A stretch of 50,815 nucleotides of DNA, from NCBI GenBank assembly GCA_947449835.1, contig CANFSZ010000013.1, forward strand, positions 1 to 50,815, read 5' to 3'. The notes beneath the pieces are model-generated. The model was given only the letters and a program-made list of their open reading frames with translations, did not search any database and was not told where the DNA came from. This stretch comes from Opitutia bacterium (GTDB lineage: Bacteria > Verrucomicrobiota > Verrucomicrobiia > Opitutales > Opitutaceae). Below are positions 9,289 through 18,724 of this stretch, piece after piece. How positions within the stretch are numbered: position 1 is the stretch's first letter; every line of letters starts with the position of its first letter. Made by a program: the position numbers and the translations under genes.

Positions 9289-12171
9289 ATGAAAAAATTC
9301 GACCATTTGTTTGATGAAATTCAGGTCTGGTTTTTGACCCACCGAGAGCTGGTGATCGATCTCGTGCTCATCTGGCTTGCCGGCTCCGCCTTGGAGCGAT
9401 GGTGGCTTGATCAACCGCTGCCATTCTTCGCCCGGTTGTGCGCGATAGGAGTCGCCCTGTTTATATTACCGAGCGCGCGGGAAAAAAAACTCGATCCCAA
9501 GACGCTAAAGACCCACTTGCGACGCCTGTACAGCCAACTCGGTTTCTGCCTAGCCCTAGGGTTGATCTGGTTGTTGGTCTTTAATCTACCTCTGCGCAGT
9601 TTGAATTTTGCGCTAATGTGGCTACCAGCTTCGTGGGGCTGGGCCTTGATTAATTTTCAAAAAATCTGGGCCCGACTGGTGGCGCTGGCTCCGAGCATGG
9701 TCGAATCTCGGTTCGATGTGATCGCGGGGGAAACCCTCTTGATTTTTTTAATCTTGTGGATGGGAAACAGCCTCGTGCCGGGACTCTGGTCTTGGGCAAT
9801 CGTAGGCCTGTGCCCCCTGCTTTGGTTAGCGTGGAGCCGTTGGACTCAGGCGAAAACACCTGCACTGGGACTGAGATTTTTTACCGCGCTCGGGTTGCTT
9901 ATTTTGATGCTGCTGACGGCGCTGCCTTGGCTCGTTGGGACTCGGCAAGCAGGGCAAGTCGCAGCAGCGGCATGGATCGGCATCGCACTCACGATTTACC
10001 GTTGGCGGCTTGAAATCTCCGTGCACGAGTCGCTTCAAAAAACGGCCGCGGTAGCGGAGAATCTGCGTTGGATCCTATTAGTGGGCGCGGGAGTCGGGTT
10101 GCTGCATCCTTTTTTAGTTCCGTCCTTACATGGCTCAGGAGACGCGCTTTGGTATGCGACGATGTTAGCCGATATGATGGCTCAAATTCGGGCTGGGACG
10201 TTTCCTGTCTTTATTGGACAAAGCATTTATCAGTTCAATGGCTCGGTCTATCCTCTACGGGTCGCCCCCGCTTTTCATCACGCCGGCGCGCTCGTGGATT
10301 TGCTGACTGGTTTCGGCCTGGGGCCTATAGCGGTGGTAAACACGCTGCTTTTCGGCACGGGCATGCTGGCTCTCGCGGTGAGCTACGGGTGTCTACGCGC
10401 GCTATTGCCTGCGGCCCGCTGGATCGCATGTGGTTTGGCGCTACTTTACGTCAGTTGCCCGGGCACACTGGGTTTGGCGTTTAATAGTGATCTGTTCATG
10501 TCGTGGATGACGGTGCCTTGGCTCCCCGTTGCCCTATACGGGAGCATCGCGAGTTTTATCCGCAGCGGGTATAGGCCTATGCTGGCACTGGCAGGCGGGT
10601 TGGGCATGCTCTGGTGGGGGCACACGCCCATCGCCCTTTGGGCGACCATTCTCGCCGCGGCGGTGCAGGTTGTTCGAATCGGGCGTGATCGAAAAAAACT
10701 GCAACAGGAAACGCTGCCCTTGCTGGCTGCAGCGGCGCTATTTGCGGCGTTGGTCGCGTATCCCGTGGGCTCGGTGCTGCTTTATCCTCCGGAATTCGGC
10801 GTCAATGCGGCAGGCTTCCAAGCAGCTTACGCCAGTACCATCGCGCATTTTCTCGCTGAAGTAAGACCCGCGGTGTTCTTGCCCTTGAGCGAAAATGGCC
10901 GGGCGCTAGGTGACTTCCAGCTGGGTTATACCCTTTGGATCGGATTAGCCATAGGCTTGGGGTTCGCTTGGCGGCGGCGCTCGCTGGGCATACTCACTAC
11001 CTTGCTAGCGGCGGCCGTACTTGCGGTGCTGCTCAACACCCCCGCGATTTGCTCCACGCTGTTATGGAGCCGAGTACCCGCCTTCGTACGTAATACCACA
11101 GGCAACTGGGTCATGAACCGACTCTATCTGATCCAGTCTGGATTCATCATTTTCGGACTCGCCGCGGTATTTAGGGTGTGGAGCGAAACGCAACCGCGCC
11201 GACTCGCCCGCTGGATCCAAGTCTTGTTCATCGGAGGCATCATCTGGTCGATGCTCGAAGCCGCCAAATTCGCTGAAGGCTCACGTCGCAGCTGGCGCCC
11301 ACCCGAGAGTGGCGCCCAAGCGATGTTACCGGAAAACCTCCAAATCACGCGTTTTGCCTACCTCGTGTTTCCTCGTTTGCCGGCCTATTTTACCCATGGC
11401 GTGACCGAACCCGCATTAGAACAGCGCCTGTTTCGAGCCCGTGACGGCACGCCCTTGGCGGATAACTTTTCCGCTGCTGCCCGGGGCAAAGTACTCGGAA
11501 CCTTTAGCTTCGCGCCCGAGGCTGGCACGGCCAACGCGGTCCTGGTGCTCTCGAGCCCACTGCGTTTGTTGCCCGGACATCATTACCTCCTCGCGGTGGA
11601 TTTCCGCGAGGAACCCCACGGCCTGCTACAAATCAAGAGCCCCACGAGCCTGAGCCAGTATGCCTTACCCGAATACGGCGAACCCGCGTCTTTTGGTTAT
11701 GGCGCGCGACACTCCCGTCTACTCGCCGTTTCGAATCACACCGCCTCGCCGCAGGACGTTGAGCTGCGCTATTTCTTCGACCCGAACCCGAACTCTGCCT
11801 CAGCGACGGCCTCACCGTTTGAAGCCGTGCGCTGGATAGAATATGATCCGGCTACGCTCCCCGCGCGGGTTGAAAACTGGATACCTTATCGGGCTCGCGT
11901 GCAGGCCTCTGAAGCCGCTTGGCTGGAGACACCCCGCATGTATCAAACCGGCTACGTGGCGCAGGTCGACGGCCACCACGCAGCGCTTAAAAAATCAAGC
12001 GAAGGCCTCGTGAGCATCGCCGTACCCGCGGGAAGCTACCAAGTGGAACTTAGCTATCACCCGCCAGCAGGCTTAAAGGTGCTTTATTGGCTATCCTTGG
12101 GCAGCCTGATCGGAATGGTCGCGGCCACGGCCACCGGCCGATTTTGGGCAAAAATGCCGTTGCACGATTGA
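9289..12171 (+). CDS. YfhO/PTPS_related-like giant membrane protein, paralogue of the one at 26235
   Basis: 960 residues. More than ten hydrophobic segments fill residues 20 to about 660, followed by an extracytoplasmic beta-rich region and a last helix near the C-terminus. The first large loop has SGDALWYATM (Asp285), then AGTFPVFIGQSIYQFNGSVY. The paralogue at 26235 has GGTDARWYATM and AGVFPVFIGQGEFAWNGGVH at the corresponding place. The C-terminus has a YQTGYVAQVDGHHAALKKS-type segment as in YfhO-like glycosyltransferases. I infer a GT-C enzyme using a polyprenyl-phosphate sugar. Codon choice looks softer than in neighbours, with more TTA, TTG and T-ending codons, and the protein has about 120 extra N-terminal residues. 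The 99-base gap upstream shows no clear ribosome-binding site. Confidence 0.8.
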   Translation: MKKFDHLFDEIQVWFLTHRELVIDLVLIWLAGSALERWWLDQPLPFFARLCAIGVALFILPSAREKKLDPKTLKTHLRRLYSQLGFCLALGLIWLLVFNLPLRSLNFALMWLPASWGWALINFQKIWARLVALAPSMVESRFDVIAGETLLIFLILWMGNSLVPGLWSWAIVGLCPLLWLAWSRWTQAKTPALGLRFFTALGLLILMLLTALPWLVGTRQAGQVAAAAWIGIALTIYRWRLEISVHESLQKTAAVAENLRWILLVGAGVGLLHPFLVPSLHGSGDALWYATMLADMMAQIRAGTFPVFIGQSIYQFNGSVYPLRVAPAFHHAGALVDLLTGFGLGPIAVVNTLLFGTGMLALAVSYGCLRALLPAARWIACGLALLYVSCPGTLGLAFNSDLFMSWMTVPWLPVALYGSIASFIRSGYRPMLALAGGLGMLWWGHTPIALWATILAAAVQVVRIGRDRKKLQQETLPLLAAAALFAALVAYPVGSVLLYPPEFGVNAAGFQAAYASTIAHFLAEVRPAVFLPLSENGRALGDFQLGYTLWIGLAIGLGFAWRRRSLGILTTLLAAAVLAVLLNTPAICSTLLWSRVPAFVRNTTGNWVMNRLYLIQSGFIIFGLAAVFRVWSETQPRRLARWIQVLFIGGIIWSMLEAAKFAEGSRRSWRPPESGAQAMLPENLQITRFAYLVFPRLPAYFTHGVTEPALEQRLFRARDGTPLADNFSAAARGKVLGTFSFAPEAGTANAVLVLSSPLRLLPGHHYLLAVDFREEPHGLLQIKSPTSLSQYALPEYGEPASFGYGARHSRLLAVSNHTASPQDVELRYFFDPNPNSASATASPFEAVRWIEYDPATLPARVENWIPYRARVQASEAAWLETPRMYQTGYVAQVDGHHAALKKSSEGLVSIAVPAGSYQVELSYHPPAGLKVLYWLSLGSLIGMVAATATGRFWAKMPLHD

Positions 12172-12225
12172 GTCTCGACGGTTGCGACTCGCAGGGCTCA
12201 TTTTTTTCCTTTTTCCTCACTTCCT

Positions 12226-12960
12226 ATGCAAACCGCCAAGTGGCCCAAAGTCCTCCCGGTCCTGACGCCCGAGCAACAACAACGCAGCGACCAGTTCATG
12301 AAACTGTGGCACGTGGAGCTCGCCGGCCGACCGCGCTACGGGATGATCGAACACTTTAACCACTCCTTCCCAGTCAAGTACTCCCGCCCCGGTTTCAAAA
12401 CCACCCTCGAAGTCGGCGCCGGCCTCGGCGAGCACATCCACCACGAGAAGCTCACGCCCGAACAAGAGACGCATTATTACGCCAACGAATTCCGCGAAAA
12501 TATGGCCGCCGATATTCGGCGCGTGTTTCCTCGCGTGCAAACCGTCGTCGGCGATTGCCAACAACCCTTCGCCTTTGCCGACGGCTTTTTCGACCGCTTC
12601 ATCGCCGTCCACGTCTTCGAACATCTGCCCAATCTCCCCGCCACGATCCGCGAAGCTTACCGCCTTCTCCACAAAGACCGCGGACAGCTCCTCATCGTGA
12701 TCCCGACGGAAGGCAGCCCGGCCTACTCTTTAGCTCGAGCGCTATCAGCTGAGCGGGTCTGGAAAAAACATTTCGACGTTCCCTACGCTGAATTCATCGG
12801 CCGCGAGCACATCAATCTCCCGCACGAGATTCTCGCTGAGCTCGATCCCTATTTCACGATCGAAGCCCGCAGCTTCTTCCCGCTGCGCGTGCCCTTCGTG
12901 TTCTGCAATCTCTGCATCGGCCTCGCTCTAAAGCCCCGTCCGACACCACTGTCCGTTTAA
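12226..12960 (+). CDS. Class I SAM-dependent methyltransferase
   Basis: 244 residues. Motif I of the Rossmann-like fold is LEVGAGLGEH (61-70). It is followed by VVGDCQQPFAFADGFFDRFIAVHVFEHLP, quoted here as VVGDCQQ and AVHVFEHLP, which is the acidic/VFEHLP pattern of Methyltransf_11-type enzymes, and by LLIVIPTEGSP. These transfer a methyl group from S-adenosylmethionine. In a polysaccharide locus the target is probably a sugar or glycan end (inference). It lies between the YfhO-like gene and the epimerase, with 54- and 16-base gaps, so cotranscription is likely. Confidence 0.85.
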   Translation: MQTAKWPKVLPVLTPEQQQRSDQFMKLWHVELAGRPRYGMIEHFNHSFPVKYSRPGFKTTLEVGAGLGEHIHHEKLTPEQETHYYANEFRENMAADIRRVFPRVQTVVGDCQQPFAFADGFFDRFIAVHVFEHLPNLPATIREAYRLLHKDRGQLLIVIPTEGSPAYSLARALSAERVWKKHFDVPYAEFIGREHINLPHEILAELDPYFTIEARSFFPLRVPFVFCNLCIGLALKPRPTPLSV

Positions 12961-12976
12961 TTTTTCACATTTTTCC

Positions 12977-13969
12977 ATGTCGCTCAATCACGTCTTCATC
13001 ACCGGCGTCGCCGGTTTCATTGGCTCCAATCTCGCCGACCGCCTCCTCGCCGACGGCGCCACCGTCACCGGCTGGGATAACCTCTCCACCGGTCAGGAAC
13101 GCTTCCTCGACGGCGCCAAAAAGCACCCGAAGTTCCGCCTCATCCGCGGCGATAATCTCGACTTGCCCGCCCTGACCGCCGCCATGAAGGGCGCCGACTT
13201 CGTCCTCCACCTCGCCGCCAACGCCGACATCAAAGACGGCTGGCAACACCCCCGCAAGGACCTCGAGCAAAACACCATCGCCACCTTCAACGTCCTCGAG
13301 GCCATGCGCGCCAACGGCGTGAAACGCATCGGCTTCTCCTCGACTGGCTCCACCTACGGCGAAGCCTTGGTCACGCCGGAGCGCCCCACGCCCGAGACCG
13401 ATCTTTTCCCGATTCAAACCTCACTCTACGGCGCCAGCAAAGTCGCCGGCGAAGGCCTCATCTCTGCCTACGCCGAAGGCGGCCAGATCGACGAAGCGTA
13501 CATCTTCCGCTTCGTCTCTATCCTCGGCGAACGCTACACGCACGGCCACGTTTTCGATTTTTACAAACAACTGCTCGAACACCCCGGCCACCTCCGCGTT
13601 CTCGGCGACGGCACCCAACGCAAGAGCTACCTTTACGTCCAGGACTGCGTCGACGCCATCCTCCACGTCACGCGCCAACACACCGCACGCGACGCCAAGC
13701 ACCACACGCAAATCTACAACCTCGGCACGCCCGAATACGTGCAGGTCAACCAAAGCATCGGCTACATCTGTGCCGCCCTTGGCGTGACGCCGAAAATCGA
13801 ACACACCGGCGGCAACAAAGGCTGGATCGGCGACAACCCGTTCATCTTCCTCGACACGAAAAAAATCCAATCCACCGGCTGGAAAGCTAAACTCACGATC
13901 GAGCAAGGCATCATCCGCACCCTCCGCTGGCTCGAAGCTAACCGCTGGGTGTACGAAAACCGGCATTGA
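12977..13969 (+). CDS. NAD(P)-dependent sugar-nucleotide epimerase/dehydratase (extended SDR)
   Basis: 330 residues. The N-terminal dinucleotide-binding motif is GVAGFIGSN (10-18). SSTGSTYGE gives the catalytic Ser/Thr region and LYGASK the Tyr151-xxx-Lys155 pair. RKSYLYVQDCVDAI is the usual C-terminal substrate-domain motif. Family members interconvert or dehydrate nucleotide sugars, for example UDP-glucose 4-epimerase or GDP-heptose-modifying enzymes. The exact substrate cannot be told. Given GDP-heptose synthesis elsewhere in the locus, a GDP-heptose-modifying role is possible but unproven. It is the last gene of the left plus-strand run and converges on the minus-strand gene ending at 14130. 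Confidence 0.88.
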   Translation: MSLNHVFITGVAGFIGSNLADRLLADGATVTGWDNLSTGQERFLDGAKKHPKFRLIRGDNLDLPALTAAMKGADFVLHLAANADIKDGWQHPRKDLEQNTIATFNVLEAMRANGVKRIGFSSTGSTYGEALVTPERPTPETDLFPIQTSLYGASKVAGEGLISAYAEGGQIDEAYIFRFVSILGERYTHGHVFDFYKQLLEHPGHLRVLGDGTQRKSYLYVQDCVDAILHVTRQHTARDAKHHTQIYNLGTPEYVQVNQSIGYICAALGVTPKIEHTGGNKGWIGDNPFIFLDTKKIQSTGWKAKLTIEQGIIRTLRWLEANRWVYENRH

Positions 13970-14089
13970 GCCGGCGGCGATACCGCAGATCACACTCTCT
14001 CGTATCCGCCTAAACGGGGAGTGGCTTCAACCCTCGGGACGCCCCCCCGTCTGGGACGAGGATCAGCTTTTAGCGCCTAGCAACAAACA

Positions 14090-14126
14090 CACGAGGCCGA
14101 GCGCACACGAAGCCGCGCGCCTCGTG
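14090..14126 (-). terminator. Terminator hairpin after the first minus-strand giant gene
   Basis: On the minus strand, just past the TAA, CACGAGGC pairs with GCCTCGTG around a GC-rich inner region that can fold itself. The second arm is followed by TGTTTGTT. The stem is perfect over 8 bp but the loop is long and the U-tract is interrupted. Confidence 0.5.
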
Positions 14127-14129
14127 AGT

Positions 14130-16994
14130 TTATCGCCCTTCGATCCAATCTTTTTCAGAGAGCACATTCCATTTGAGGATTTTCCCGGTGAACTCGGTGC
14201 GATTGTACGTCCCGCCGATCTGGTTTTCCCCTAGCTTGACGGCATTTCTCGCCGTCGGGTGAAAGGGGGATTCGGTCGAGAAAACGATTTTTCCATCTAG
14301 CCGCACCCGCACCCGTTTCCGGCGCGGATCGTTGGCCGACAACTCCACTCCGTACAAAGAACCGAGCGTGATTTCGAGGCGGTGAATGGCCTCGTAGTCG
14401 ATCACCACGGGCTCGCTTTCCGCGCCGCCCAAGCCCCAATGATCAAAACCAAACGCAATCCTACGAGCGTCCACATAACGCACATAGAGCAGATCGCCGG
14501 CGCCGGTCACACCCGAGGTCACCAAAGGCTCGACCGCCGTGATCAGGTTGGCCGGGAAAAAAATGGTCAAAGCCAGCGCACCCGGCGGTAGTTCCGCCGG
14601 CTTGGGTGCGGGCAATTCAGCCCGTTCCAGACCGATAATTTGGCCGAAAAACAAACCCTGTACGGTAGCGACGCCGACACTGTTGAAACCCAGCACGGCC
14701 TCGCCTTCCCCCACGGGCTGAAACTCCGTTGCCGTATCGGCGAGGAGTTGGCTGTCCAATTTGAGTACGAAACGACGGACATTTTTTTTCGTCGCACTAA
14801 CGCCAGAGTCGCTGGCCTCACCCATGAGGCCGCCGTGAACCACTTCCAGTGTATGCGTGAGATTAAAATCAATGGCGACCGGTTCGGTCCGGAAATTAGC
14901 CAAACCTGAGTGATCGAATCCGAAACTCACGCGACCACCCTCTAGATAATTGACCGAAAGCAGATCACCCGCCCCACGGCGTCCCGTGGAAATCAACGGT
15001 TCAGCCAAGCCCGTACGATCCGCAGGGAAACGCAGACGAATCCGTAGCGGCCCTTGCAGACTGGTGGCGGCCGTCAGACGTTCTGGTCGCTTTAAAGCCA
15101 AGCGCTTGACCTCACGAATCATGCCCGCGAATCGCGGCAGCGTCACATCGGGCGCCAACGTGTTACGCCCCACTTGTTCCTCGCCAGGCCGCGCCGGATA
15201 AAACGGCACCTCCGCTTGGAAAACAATTTTGTCATCCAAACTCACCCGCAACTCCCGCTTACGCCGTTCACGATCCACCACGGACCAATCACGATAAACC
15301 GGGTGCATGTCCTCCGGATACAAACCGCCCGCCGCTATCTCCATGCGGTACGTCCGCCCCGGTTCATAAGTAAACGGCGCGCTCGAAGGCCCACCAAGGC
15401 CGAGATGAAAAAAACTCAACTGGGCCTGCCGCTCACCCCGATAACGAATCATCAAAATATCGCCGCCCGTGAATCGACTGCCTGTGGTCAGCAACGGCTC
15501 CGGATTTTCGGTTTGGCCGTCTGGGAATTGCACCAGAAAAGTCACCGGCCCGACCTGACGCCCCGTTATTTTTTCCCAAAAATACGCCGGCTGATTCAGC
15601 GCGTATTCCAAACCCCGGACCTTCACTGAATCGGCTTTTTGCGCGCAGACCAAAAGATTGATCCCAACACTAAACATCACCGCCAAAGCCACCCCTACTC
15701 GCCCCCAAAATCGCCCGCGGGCCGCGGAAAAATCCACGTCGATTCCAAGTAAACCCACGCACGACAGCAGAAGTAAAAATGGCAGAAAATCCCCGTAATA
15801 ACGATGTGTGACGCCGAAAAATAAAAACACCATCGCGGTCGCGCCCGCCGCGGAAAAACCCAGGCAGCGCACCACCCAAAGCGCCTCGATCGGCCGCCGC
15901 GCGCCCCGCAGCGCCGCTGGCACTGCCGCCATGAACCAGAGCACCGGCATCACGAGCAGAACCCCGTAAGGCTGCGCCGTCGCTGGCTGGAAAAAAGGGA
16001 AATACCGCGACCATGCCGCCGGCGACAGCAGGTAATCGTAAAAATGAACCACAAAATTCTCCAAAGAGAGGAACTGTTTTTGGGTAAAAATTTCGCCCGC
16101 CAGTTGGTACTTCATCCCAAACTCAAACGGCGAATCAAACCGCCGCCAGTTGTACCAAAGCAGCGTCACGCCGATCGCGACCACCGGTAAAACCACCGCA
16201 GTAATCTGCCCACCGCTCCGCAAGATCGAAATCCGCCGCGCGCGCGCTAGGTTAAAAATCATGCAAAGCGGCACCGCGAGCACGGCCGCCGCCAAGAGCG
16301 AATTGGGGCGAGCCGCCAAAGCTGCGCCCCACGCCACACTGGCCACCGTCAACCAGAGCGTTGATAAGTCGTTCGATGCTATGGCCCGCACCAAGGCGTA
16401 TAAACCCGCCATGCCGCAAGCAGCAGCGCAGGCGATAGGTACCGGATAAAAATCGGCGCTCTGCGCCAGTTGCAGGCCCGCTCCGCCGAGCCCCATCGCC
16501 AAAATTCCGCCCACGACCGACGCCGTACTCGCCGAGGGCCAATACCGACGACGCAGGCGCAACAGCAATCCCGTCGCAGCCAGAAAACCAAGGCTAGCAA
16601 ACAGCCCCGTAGCCAAAGCCTGCGTGAGATAAAATCCAGTCAATACCCGCCAGGGATTGAGCAGCAACGCGACCGGGCCGGCCCCAAAATACATGTAGTA
16701 TTTACCCTTGTAGAACGAAGCGTCGTGCACGCGGTAGGGCGCGTTCTGCAACGGATCGTAAGGATTCTCCAATTTGAGCAGCTCCGGATGCGGCTCGATC
16801 GGCAAAGCAAACTGTCCATTGGTCCACGCCGCGGTCACCAAATTGTAGGCATCGGGGCGTTGATCGAACCACGTCGTCGTAGCACACCACGAAGAAAAAA
16901 GATGCAGCCCAACCACCAAGAGCACGCTCCACCGCACCCAATGGCGTTCGCTCTTGGCTTGATTTAAGATCGGGGCTGAGGGCTCTGGTTTCAT
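14130..16994 (-). CDS. GT-C-like membrane protein with three C-terminal lectin-like modules, paralogue 1
   Basis: 954 residues from the ATG at 16994. The frame runs open further upstream, but that extension is antisense to the gene at 17172 and lacks a membrane-protein character. Residues 20 to about 490 carry many hydrophobic segments. The first outer loop has the family signature HDASFYKGKYYMYFG (Asp91), then NPWRVLTG. Later come RRFDSPFEFGMKYQ and HRYYGDFLPFLLL. After the membrane part come three modules near 500, 665 and 823, each with a (T/S)G...GAGD core, then an (F/Y)(G/F)FDH(W/S)GL-type core and a V(R/S)LD(D/G)KIVF strand. The layout recalls mycobacterial Emb arabinosyltransferases (GT-C plus a carbohydrate-binding domain), but I see no close homology. 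I infer a polyprenyl-sugar-dependent transferase or polymerase. Confidence 0.85.
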   Translation of the reverse strand: MKPEPSAPILNQAKSERHWVRWSVLLVVGLHLFSSWCATTTWFDQRPDAYNLVTAAWTNGQFALPIEPHPELLKLENPYDPLQNAPYRVHDASFYKGKYYMYFGAGPVALLLNPWRVLTGFYLTQALATGLFASLGFLAATGLLLRLRRRYWPSASTASVVGGILAMGLGGAGLQLAQSADFYPVPIACAAACGMAGLYALVRAIASNDLSTLWLTVASVAWGAALAARPNSLLAAAVLAVPLCMIFNLARARRISILRSGGQITAVVLPVVAIGVTLLWYNWRRFDSPFEFGMKYQLAGEIFTQKQFLSLENFVVHFYDYLLSPAAWSRYFPFFQPATAQPYGVLLVMPVLWFMAAVPAALRGARRPIEALWVVRCLGFSAAGATAMVFLFFGVTHRYYGDFLPFLLLLSCVGLLGIDVDFSAARGRFWGRVGVALAVMFSVGINLLVCAQKADSVKVRGLEYALNQPAYFWEKITGRQVGPVTFLVQFPDGQTENPEPLLTTGSRFTGGDILMIRYRGERQAQLSFFHLGLGGPSSAPFTYEPGRTYRMEIAAGGLYPEDMHPVYRDWSVVDRERRKRELRVSLDDKIVFQAEVPFYPARPGEEQVGRNTLAPDVTLPRFAGMIREVKRLALKRPERLTAATSLQGPLRIRLRFPADRTGLAEPLISTGRRGAGDLLSVNYLEGGRVSFGFDHSGLANFRTEPVAIDFNLTHTLEVVHGGLMGEASDSGVSATKKNVRRFVLKLDSQLLADTATEFQPVGEGEAVLGFNSVGVATVQGLFFGQIIGLERAELPAPKPAELPPGALALTIFFPANLITAVEPLVTSGVTGAGDLLYVRYVDARRIAFGFDHWGLGGAESEPVVIDYEAIHRLEITLGSLYGVELSANDPRRKRVRVRLDGKIVFSTESPFHPTARNAVKLGENQIGGTYNRTEFTGKILKWNVLSEKDWIEGR
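14140..15500 (-). repeat. Three lectin-like module repeats in paralogue 1
   Basis: Protein repeats of about 160 residues. Their G-x-x-GAGD/GGD cores lie near nucleotides 15490, 14998 and 14525 (minus strand). Modules 2 and 3 are the most alike (GAGDLLSVNY and GAGDLLYVRY). Confidence 0.6.
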
Positions 16995-17171
16995 TACTGG
17001 AGGCCTAGCCCAACAAGTTCGCCGCGAAATCTCCATTTTAATAGCATGCTTTTTTAAAACCCCCAACCAAGCAACGCCAGGGCTCGCCGATGAACGCTCT
17101 AGGTCACGCCGTCCACATTCTGCCATCGGAAAACCTTCGCCATTCACGCCAAGCTTTGTCTGATTGAGCGC
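16995..17171. promoter_or_regulatory. Divergent intergenic region
   Basis: 177 bases between divergent genes (minus-strand start 16994, plus-strand start 17172). It must hold promoters for both sides. On the minus strand, a TTTTAAAAAAGCATGCTATTAAAAT stretch (positions about 17035-17060, longest quoted part TGCTATTAAAAT) is the most AT-rich piece and could carry a -10 element. I see no convincing -35 or operator. Confidence 0.35.
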
Positions 17172-17666
17172 ATGAAATGGATTATCGCCGTGATCGTCGC
17201 CGCCTTGCTCACCGGGTTCGTTTATTGGCAACGCCAGGGGGTCAAAGTCAGCTACGTCAACGGCCTCACCGCTTACAACGCGCTGCCGGGCCGGGAGTAT
17301 ATTTTTCAACGCGATTGCTACCTTTTTAAACTCGATGATCGGGTGTCGAGTTGGCCGTACGTGGGCGACCACGCCGTCGTCGCTTCGCTGCCGGCGGAAG
17401 TCGACCCCAAGCACCTCGACGCCACGCATCCGACGGGTCGGATCATCGACGTGGTCCGCACGGGCGACCGTTTTAAACTGGTTTCGGTGCGCCGTGACGA
17501 AAGCCGTCACGGCACGTCGATCAGCTTTGAATTGCTCTTTCTCGATGAAGCCGAGCGCAAGTATCCTCGCATCGATGCTTATTTCATCATGGACCACTCG
17601 CCCGAGGTCCGCGGCGAAGCCCCGAGCCTGCTGCGCGCCTACGCGGTCGAGCGCGTGAAGTATTAA
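17172..17666 (+). CDS. Membrane-anchored exported protein of unknown function
   Basis: 164 residues. The N-terminus MKWIIAVIVAALLTGFVYW is an uncleaved signal anchor or signal peptide. The rest is polar and beta-strand-like, with no motif I recognise. It contains YIFQRDCYLFKLDDR, HAVVASLPAEVDPKHLD and TSISFELLFLDEAERKYP. The gene is the first of a short plus-strand trio, 35 bases before the acyltransferase-3 gene, so it may assist acylation or glycan handling outside the membrane (context only). The ATG at 17172 is the first possible start that gives an intact signal segment. Confidence 0.75.
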   Translation: MKWIIAVIVAALLTGFVYWQRQGVKVSYVNGLTAYNALPGREYIFQRDCYLFKLDDRVSSWPYVGDHAVVASLPAEVDPKHLDATHPTGRIIDVVRTGDRFKLVSVRRDESRHGTSISFELLFLDEAERKYPRIDAYFIMDHSPEVRGEAPSLLRAYAVERVKY

Positions 17667-17701
17667 GTTTCCCGGTTTCCGTCACCACCAGCGCTTACCC
17701 C

Positions 17702-18724
17702 ATGCCTGAAATTAAAATCGAATTACCAGCCAAGGTCAGTGGTCGCTTATCGGTACTCGATGAGCTGAAGGGTCTGGCGATTTTGCTCGTGGTTTTCTAT
17801 CACGCCGGCGGCGTGCTCGTGTGGCAAAATCTGCTCCACGGTGATTTGGGCGTGGATATTTTCGTGATCCTGAGCGGCGTGGGTCTGGCGCTGAGCCAGC
17901 GGAGTGAACCCCCCGTTGCCTTCATGCGTCGGCGCCTCATTCGCATCATGCCCGCCTATTGGGTCGCGCTCACAGTCTTCTGGGCGCTCAACAGCCATTT
18001 TCTTCAAAAAAATTACTCGGTGGAGAATCTGCTCGTCCACTATTTAGGAATCCATGGCTGGTTCGGCGATAGCTACGCCATGAGCATCAATGATTCATTT
18101 TGGTTCATCACGCTCATCATCACGTTGTATTTGATTTTCTGCGCGGTGCGTCATTTGGGCGAGGATCTCGGCCGACTGATTTTTGTCGGCGGGGCTTTTT
18201 CATGGATTTTCGCGTATGCGATGTTCACCACCTGCCAAGCCGGTAGCTTTGGCCACCTTGGCCTCCGCGTGCCGGGTTTTTTTGCCGGATTGATTTTAGG
18301 GCGTTTGCTGCGCGACGGACGCCTCTCGCTGCAACTCGATTGGCCTCTTTTTGGCGGACTCGTGATGTTTGCCTACATGCCCTATCTACAGGGGTTCATT
18401 TTCTTTTCGCCGCTCGCTGCCTTGGCGTTGATGTCGGGCTATACTTTTCTGTGGAAACGATTCACCCCGGCGCACATCCAGTCCCCCATTTCTAGGGTCC
18501 TCACCTTTCTCGGTAATCATTCACTAGAAATCTTCCTGCTACATCAGCCCATCATTCGAGAATATAATTATTACCTGCACGGTCGCGTGCTCAACGTCCC
18601 CGTCCCATCGGCTTCCTCCCTGATCTGGGGCATGCTAGTGGGTGCAGGTGTGGCCCTGTTTCTAAGTGTCGAACTCCGCGCCTTGATCGCAAAATTGATC
18701 CCAAGCGAAAAACCCACCGCATGA
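17702..18724 (+). CDS. Acyltransferase family 3 (OafA/NodX type) membrane acyltransferase
   Basis: 340 residues with about ten hydrophobic segments. Family marks are LDELKGLAILLVVFYHAGG with His34, GDLGVDIFVILSGVGLAL, and FMRRRLIRIMPAYWVAL with the Arg-rich loop. Acyltransferase-3 proteins O-acetylate or otherwise acylate lipopolysaccharide, capsule or peptidoglycan sugars. The fused SGNH domain of OafA is absent, so a separate partner would be needed for extracytoplasmic transfer. The stop overlaps the next start (ATGA), coupling it to the SDR gene. This is a third acylation gene in the locus beside the two MBOAT systems. Confidence 0.88.
   Translation: MPEIKIELPAKVSGRLSVLDELKGLAILLVVFYHAGGVLVWQNLLHGDLGVDIFVILSGVGLALSQRSEPPVAFMRRRLIRIMPAYWVALTVFWALNSHFLQKNYSVENLLVHYLGIHGWFGDSYAMSINDSFWFITLIITLYLIFCAVRHLGEDLGRLIFVGGAFSWIFAYAMFTTCQAGSFGHLGLRVPGFFAGLILGRLLRDGRLSLQLDWPLFGGLVMFAYMPYLQGFIFFSPLAALALMSGYTFLWKRFTPAHIQSPISRVLTFLGNHSLEIFLLHQPIIREYNYYLHGRVLNVPVPSASSLIWGMLVGAGVALFLSVELRALIAKLIPSEKPTA

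Noticed and set aside
12172-12212. Possible terminator after the YfhO-like gene (GAGTC...GACTC with a later T-run)
   Set aside because: The stem is only 5 bp and the T-run is 12 bases away from it.
16995-17597. N-terminal extension of the first minus-strand giant protein to 1155 residues
   Set aside because: The extra part is antisense to the exported-protein gene at 17172 and does not match the paralogues, which start just before the first helix.
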